Shown here one piece after another: positions 58,739 through 64,000 of a stretch of 64,000 nucleotides of DNA. Below the pieces are notes generated by a model that saw only the letters and a list, made by a program, of their open reading frames with translations, was not told where the DNA came from and ran no database searches. The stretch comes from Sclerotiophoma versabilis (lineage: Eukaryota; Ascomycota; Dothideomycetes; Pleosporales; Didymellaceae). The first letter of the stretch is position 1, and each line of letters begins with the position of its first letter. The stretch is taken from assembly GCA_012274445.1 (NCBI GenBank), contig JAAROD010000069.1, forward strand, positions 372,001 through 436,000, written 5' to 3'. Position numbers and translations under genes: made by a program.

Positions 58739-60817
58739 TTAGTTTGATACGGCGAGGTTCTTGACGCCGTTAGTGACCTCGACAGCAGCTGCTTTAGCGG
58801 TCTCAAGGAGGGTCTTCTCATCCTTCTGCTCCTTCAAGTCCTTCTGAGCCTCGGTCTTCTCGCCATTTGTAGTGCCGTTCGTACCATTGGTCTCTGCGTG
58901 CCCGTTGGTGGGTAGGGCATCAGAGGTGATGCCGTTTTCGAGTTTCTTTTCCATGCCTTCGACCTTTAGGCCATCGAAGATGTGGAAGATGCCGCTGGTG
59001 ACGTGGAAGTCGTTGTGGACGATGTTGAGAAGGTACCATGTATCCATCACATCGCTAATCACATACCTGGCAGGGCTGGTGCTGGCATGGCAGTTGGCCC
59101 AGTCCTGACCGAGACGATAGAACTCGTCCTTCCATGCGAGGAAACTGACAGTTTCAACGATAGTAGGCTGGACGATCTCTTTACCTGGGAACACGCCCCA
59201 GGTGACGGCATTGGGTCCCTCATTGGGGGCGTTCGTCTTGAGGTCGCCATTCTTGTTGACTGCGTAGTAGGTGAACTCGGGATCGCGCTCAATGCGTGTG
59301 ATAACTTCGGTGATGTATTCAGGAGATACAAGAACCTCGAGGTAGGACTTCTGGTAGACGTAACCATTGCGCGGACCCCATCCAAACGTTGGGTCAGACG
59401 ACTTGGCGCCATTGACAGCAGGTTGCGAGTTGATGGTCAAGAAGCCGCGTCTGTTCAAGTCGATCAGGTCCTTCTGGATTGCGTTGGCTTCTTCGGTAAT
59501 GGCCTGTTCACTCCAAGGCAAAGACTCGAGATCACCTTGCATGTAGCGTACGAAGAGGTTGGAGATGTCCTGAACCGAAGTGGGCGTACCCCAGAGCTTG
59601 ATGTTCTGCTCATTCGTGCCCTTCAAGCCCACTCCGTATGAGTCCAGTTCACCGAAAGCAGGCGAGCGAGAGTCTCCCCATCGACCGTTAGGGAACTCGT
59701 CCCAGTCTTGTGTGCGAGCGACGTAAGAACGGTTGCGATTGCGCCAGAAGATCGGTCGTACGTTCTCGTCGCGACGGTTGAGACCCAGAGATGGTCGCCA
59801 TGGAAGAGGCTTCTCCAGAGGAGACTCGACATCGGGTAGCAGTTCAAGCTCTTCGAGAACCATGCGCGTAGCCTGTGCCAGGTTCATGGTGTAACTATAA
59901 AGATCAGCATAGCCAACGTAAGAAACAGGATGCTACGTACAAGTGCAGATGCAGGATGCCGGCATCGATGAGCCTCCGGCACATGTCCGCAACAAGCTCA
60001 CTTCCAACTTCACGAACTTGTACATCGTCGTTCTTGATGGGTTCCAGTGCTTCTGTCCACTTGGGCGGAACGTTGCAGCGAGTCCAGTTTGCTCTGCGCA
60101 GAAAGGCCGCGTGTGTGTGGATGGGCATAATGCCAGGTACAATAGGTACATCAATGCCCTTAGCACGTACTTTCTTAACCCAGTCTAGGAAGATGTCCGT
60201 GTCGTAGAACATCTGGGTGACGACAAAGGTAGCGCCTGCATCGACCTTCTCCTTCAAATGATCGATGAGCTGGTCAACATCGTCGTTGTCGTCACAGCCC
60301 TCGGCGTATGCGGCCACACCGATGTCGAAGTGGTTGCCGTACCTTTCCTTGATGTATTTGACCAGATCCTTTGCGTAGCGAAAGCCGCCCTGGGTGGCCT
60401 CCCACTTCTCTCGTTCACGAGGAGGATCGCCTCTCAGAGCGAGGATGTTGGTGCAGCCAGCTTGGTAGGCGTCGTTGAGGGCCTCGTCAAGCTTCGATCG
60501 TTCCATGTCGGTACATGTAAGGTGCATAAGCGTCTCAAGTCCGTATACAGTTTGGGCGACCTTGACCATCTCGGTGGTCAGCTTCGAGTGGCGGCCACCT
60601 GCGCCCCAGGTGATGTCGATGAATTGAGGGCCGAAACCATGCATGCGGTCCATGCGGTCGTAGAGGTTTTGCACACCCTGTGCATGTCAGCTGCTGCCAC
60701 TCCCACTGTGCAATGCAATATGTTGTGTACCTGGGCCGTCTTTGGGGGAAAGAACTCGAAGGAGAAGGTGGGCTTCCCCTCAGCCCGCGCTCGGGCGAGC
60801 TTCTCTGAGATATGCAT
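58739..60817 (-). CDS. met13: methylenetetrahydrofolate reductase (Met13 type)
   Basis: Complement exons are 60817-60731, 60677-59941 and 59894-58739, in phase, 659 residues. It reduces 5,10-methylene-THF to 5-methyl-THF for methionine synthesis. The FAD-binding catalytic domain reads PTFSFEFFPPKTAQGVQNLY, FIDITWGAGG, ETLMHLTCTDM, NILALRGDPPRE, DIGVAAYAEG and FVVTQMFYDTDIFLDWV. The C-terminal half (RPIFWRNRNRSYVART, TFGWGPRNGYVYQKSYLEVL) is the eukaryotic regulatory domain, known in other species to bind S-adenosylmethionine. The GVQNLYDRMDRM motif is closer to yeast Met13 than to Met12. The C-terminus has an Asn-Gly-Thr-rich stretch and a Lys/Glu-rich tail beyond the conserved domain. Confidence 0.96.
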
Positions 60818-61530
60818 GATAGCGACACGAAGCCGGAAGAAAGGAGAGGAGAAGGGAGAGGGACGTCAATGGATGCTGTGAATGTTAGTAGGCGTCGAGA
60901 AATGCGAGTACCCCACAGCTTCGGACCTACAAGGGTGCGTGAACTCGAGTAACCCCGCAAGCGCAGGTGCAAGTGCAAATTCAAACAACTATCCGAAGTA
61001 GCGAGCGCGAGCCCAACGATCTGCAAGGTCTCTTTGCATGTAGGCCGAAGCTCAGAAAACGGTATATGCAGTCGGTGTGTACAGGTGTATACAAGTCAAT
61101 GATGCATGGAGTGGAAGTTTTTGATAGAGCGGGCGTCCGATGCAGTGCAAGTAGACTAGTGGCAGGGCGACGGCGGCCGCCGATGGTCGCAGTGCCAAGG
61201 CTGGCATTGTGACGCGTACACGGGCGGCGCTGGCTCCAACTGAAGGTTGTTTGTTTTCGCGCGTGCGCCTGTCCACGTTCGCGTGGGAGCCATTGTGTGT
61301 CCCACCGCTGTATATACAACATGGGTAGGTAGCACAGGCCAGTGTTGTGTCGTCACCCCCACACTACCCCTCCCCTCATGGGTTGGAGCGAACGCGAAGG
61401 TGCGGAGTCACCTAAAACAGTAATCCCGCGAACATGTGCATCGAGCGACTGAACAGCTCGACACCTGCCCTGCTTGCTGCTACTTAGTCTCCTACACCTC
61501 ACCCGTCATCTGTCCTGGTTTACGTGTGCC
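60818..61530. promoter_or_regulatory. divergent intergenic region met13 / TPI-like gene
   Basis: This 713-bp region between the two divergent starts presumably holds both promoters. A TATATA element at about 61310-61316, some 215 bp before the TPI-like ATG, is the only TATA-like sequence noticed. Confidence 0.45.
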
Positions 61531-62298
61531 ATGCCTCCCATCACGCGCCCTCGCCGCATCGTCGGCGTCTCGCTGAAGATGTACTTCGACCTGACCAGCA
61601 CACTCTCCTACGTCCGCGGAGTGCTTCAATTAGACGGCGATGCCTGGAATGCCAATGTCGACCTCTTTGTCATCCCCGACTTCGTCTCGCTCACCGAGTC
61701 TCAGCGCATACTAGAGCCCTCGTCCGTTATGCTCGGCGCACAGGATACCCATTGGGAAGACAAGGGAGCCTTTACAGGAGAAGTCAGCCCAGTAGTGCTG
61801 CGGCAAGCTGGTGCCAGGATCGTCGAGATCGGGCATGCTGAGCGGAGAGCGCTGTTCGGCGAGACAGACGAGTCAGTTGCGAAGAAGGCTGGGGCCGCGG
61901 CGAGAAACGGGCTAATACCGCTGGTCTGCATTGGAGAGAAGACACATCATAGCATTGCTTCAGCAGCTGTGGGTGCGGCCATACAAGAGTGCAAACCACA
62001 GGTCACATCTGTTTTGGCTGCTGTACCTGACCACCAAGAGGTCATATTGGCGTACGAGCCGGTGTGGGCAATCGGTGCGAAAGAGCCTGCAGACCCAGAC
62101 CATGTCGTCAACGTTACCAAAGAGCTCAGGAAGCTGGCAGCCGGCAGAAGTGGCGTCACGAGAATCGTCTATGGCGGCAGCGCAGGGCCGGGTACCTTTG
62201 CAAAGATTGCTGAAGGTGTAGATGGCTTGTTCCTTGGTCGCTTCGCTCATGACATACAGAATCTCAAGAAGGTGATTGAAGAAGTGGGCGGAGCATAG
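61531..62298 (+). CDS. triosephosphate-isomerase family paralog
   Basis: A single exon, 255 residues from the ATG at 61531; the frame extends upstream only from a TTG. Catalytic residues of the TIM fold are all present: Lys16 (GVSLKMYFD), His102 (EIGHAERRALFG) and Glu176 (AYEPVWAIG), plus the phosphate-binding YGGSAGPGTF and GLFLGRFAHD. It differs from glycolytic enzymes: SLK instead of NWK, GHAERR instead of the near-invariant GHSERR, and a changed mobile loop (AIGAKEPA instead of AIGTGKTA). The gene has no introns, whereas fungal glycolytic tpi genes usually have several. It therefore looks like a paralog for another phosphosugar, such as erythrulose-phosphate isomerase (family knowledge and inference), rather than the main glycolytic enzyme. 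Confidence 0.88.
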   Translation: MPPITRPRRIVGVSLKMYFDLTSTLSYVRGVLQLDGDAWNANVDLFVIPDFVSLTESQRILEPSSVMLGAQDTHWEDKGAFTGEVSPVVLRQAGARIVEIGHAERRALFGETDESVAKKAGAAARNGLIPLVCIGEKTHHSIASAAVGAAIQECKPQVTSVLAAVPDHQEVILAYEPVWAIGAKEPADPDHVVNVTKELRKLAAGRSGVTRIVYGGSAGPGTFAKIAEGVDGLFLGRFAHDIQNLKKVIEEVGGA

Positions 62299-64000
62299 AG
62301 CGACCGTCTTGTACCTGTAAAATTAAAGGCCAAGGCTATGTCTCTGGAGATGACTCGACGATCGAGCTAGGGTCAGGTCCGTCCTACATGACATGGCGCT
62401 GAAACGACGATATTGTAATCAATTGTGATTACTGAGCCTATACCAGATGTATGTCTCCCCACACATGCACTGACCTCCTGCTGTAGTGTGCACTGCGTAT
62501 AACATCTGAGCACGGACGAGGTCGCTCGTCAGGTATCTGCTGCTGCGTGCTCTTATCTATCATACCAAGCTGCCTCCTTGCCTCCGCGCAACCCTTCACC
62601 TCGAAACTACACAAATCAACAAGCTCTATACGACTTGAGCCTTGTTCTGTTCTGTACAGCTGACTCTCAATTGTATCTGAATGTCTTGAGCTACATTATT
62701 CAGAACACTGCCTTACCACAACCGCAATCGTCTTGAATGTCACCGGGGATGCTGCATCCAAAGATCCTTGTCTCGCAAGTTTTCGTCGACGACTCACAGT
62801 CTTCACCACAACCTCAGAATCATCGTACGATCCGATCGCTCATTCTACGTCCTTTGTAGAGCAGTTTCCCTGACAGTTTGGCAAGAGCCAAGCTTGCGAG
62901 ATCTCGACCATGTCCAGACCAGCGCTCATCGAGTGTTGCGGCCTTATGACACACTACGTGTAGAGCTCCAAGCAAAATGAAATGAAACACGGACGTCTGT
63001 CGTCTTCCGGAACTAGCACTGTCTTTGATCAACAACAGTTGATTATGACTTGCTGGTGAACACACATCAGAAGTCGCTAGCATCCCATGGTCGAACTTCT
63101 GAGCTTCCCTGTCATTCGAAGATGGCCGTATTTCTCTCAACCAACTACCTCGGACTATACGTGTATTCTCGATTCGCTCCTGTCATTCGGCTCGATGTGG
63201 GCATCGACAAATACCAAGACGTACGATTCGAAAATACTAGGGAAACCTACTAATAGCTCGAAGCTCGGTCATCTGACCACAAGCTCGAGCTACAGTGATG
63301 GTCCAAGACGCAAACAACTGTCCGTTCAACTTCGCCGTTCACCGTACAACTTGCGGAACCTCCGGATCCTCACTGGGAAGGTCTACTGAGATCGACTATG
63401 GAGTTGTGGGTCGAACTCATATAGCCTTATGGACATGTCGGAAGTTGCGACTCGCAGGCGTCGATCATCCAAGAAGGCTAGGAGCGGAATGAAGGTCGAA
63501 AGGCGTGAGCATCGGCTTATGTGGTCGGTAACAGGTGTGCAGGAGAGACTACAATTTGGGAAAGGCGTTGTAGAAAACAGCTCTCATTCAGCCTTCACGG
63601 TTGTCTCCCTGTACCTGAAAACTTCCTTATTCAATCTGGAGGACTGCTCGTCTACCTCTCAGGGCTCCCAGAATAGTCCACCGCATCCGGCTAGGCAAGC
63701 CACATCGCGGAACTTCTCCGGGTCACGTTCTTGTTCACTCCCGAAACACCGTCGGATGAGCGCAGGTAACACTCAGTCGGGTTTCCTGCATCACACCACC
63801 GTCGAGCGACAGTCGCGCTCTGCCAGCAAGCGGGGAAGCTATGCAGCTGCTTGGATCTCAAAGATGGCTTGCGTTCACGATTGGCTGGTACTGCTGTTGA
63901 TCTGCACAACGTCAATTCATTATTTGACAACAAACGCTACTTCGCGCCATGACCGAGTCGTCAAAAGTACATTCTGACCGAACCAGGAGCTCAACACTGC
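62299..64000. other. right-hand region without a supported gene
   Basis: About 1.7 kb. Several ORFs of 60-180 codons exist (longest 63429-63977) but none shows a recognisable domain, signal peptide or splice structure that I trust. It may contain the promoter or first exon of a gene beyond the window. Confidence 0.5.

Noticed and set aside
63429..63977. 182-codon ORF near the right end
   Set aside because: Composition is random-looking and no motif is recognisable; it starts and stops without splice context.

Overview
The window is nuclear DNA from a filamentous ascomycete. The evidence is dense genes on both strands, introns of about 50 to 60 bp with GTAWGT donors and CTRAC-like branch points, a HET-domain gene, a Zn2Cys6 regulator and a gal7-type gene standing alone. 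Protein flavour suggests Pezizomycotina, probably Dothideomycetes (inference, no search was run). I support 28 protein-coding genes (one truncated by the window edge, one tentative) and one broken gene. I see no rRNA, tRNA or CRISPR array. Most models were built by joining exons at splice sites and checking reading phase across every junction.

Layout. 1-5.2 kb: 3' end of a MOSC-domain gene, a HET-domain gene and erg28. 5.8-8.7 kb: ribosomal protein S11, very-long-chain 3-ketoacyl-CoA reductase and a tentative multi-exon gene. 9.9-16.3 kb: a Ran-binding nucleoporin-like protein (Yrb2 type), a Yip4-type Golgi protein, gal7 and acyl-CoA-binding protein. 16.5-23.4 kb: a lipoxygenase and a minimal catalase-related haemoprotein, divergently transcribed and bracketed by two degenerate minisatellites that look like inverted copies of one family. 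22.6-28.5 kb: about 6 kb without a convincing gene. 28.5-42.1 kb: a large Zn2Cys6 regulator, rot1, 5-formyl-THF cyclo-ligase, snRNP SmE, mtr10 and a RanBP2-type zinc-finger protein. 42.5-49.4 kb: a broken ORF, a DUF1989 protein, glo3 and nog1. 50.3-62.3 kb: a PAN-like membrane protein, a GH47 mannosidase, ura5, tim23, met13 and a triosephosphate-isomerase paralog. The last 1.7 kb shows nothing convincing.

How the genes relate. Most are unrelated housekeeping genes in head-to-head pairs with 280-720 bp shared promoters (rps11/ketoreductase, yip4/gal7, rot1/cyclo-ligase, sme1/mtr10, DUF1989/glo3, ura5/tim23, met13/TPI-like). The exception is the lipoxygenase/catalase-like pair, which reads as a two-enzyme oxylipin module. 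The lipoxygenase has plant-like iron-ligand spacing and a C-terminal Ile. The haem protein carries Thr, not Val, before its distal His, as in coral allene oxide synthase. This pair is the best candidate for an under-described system here.
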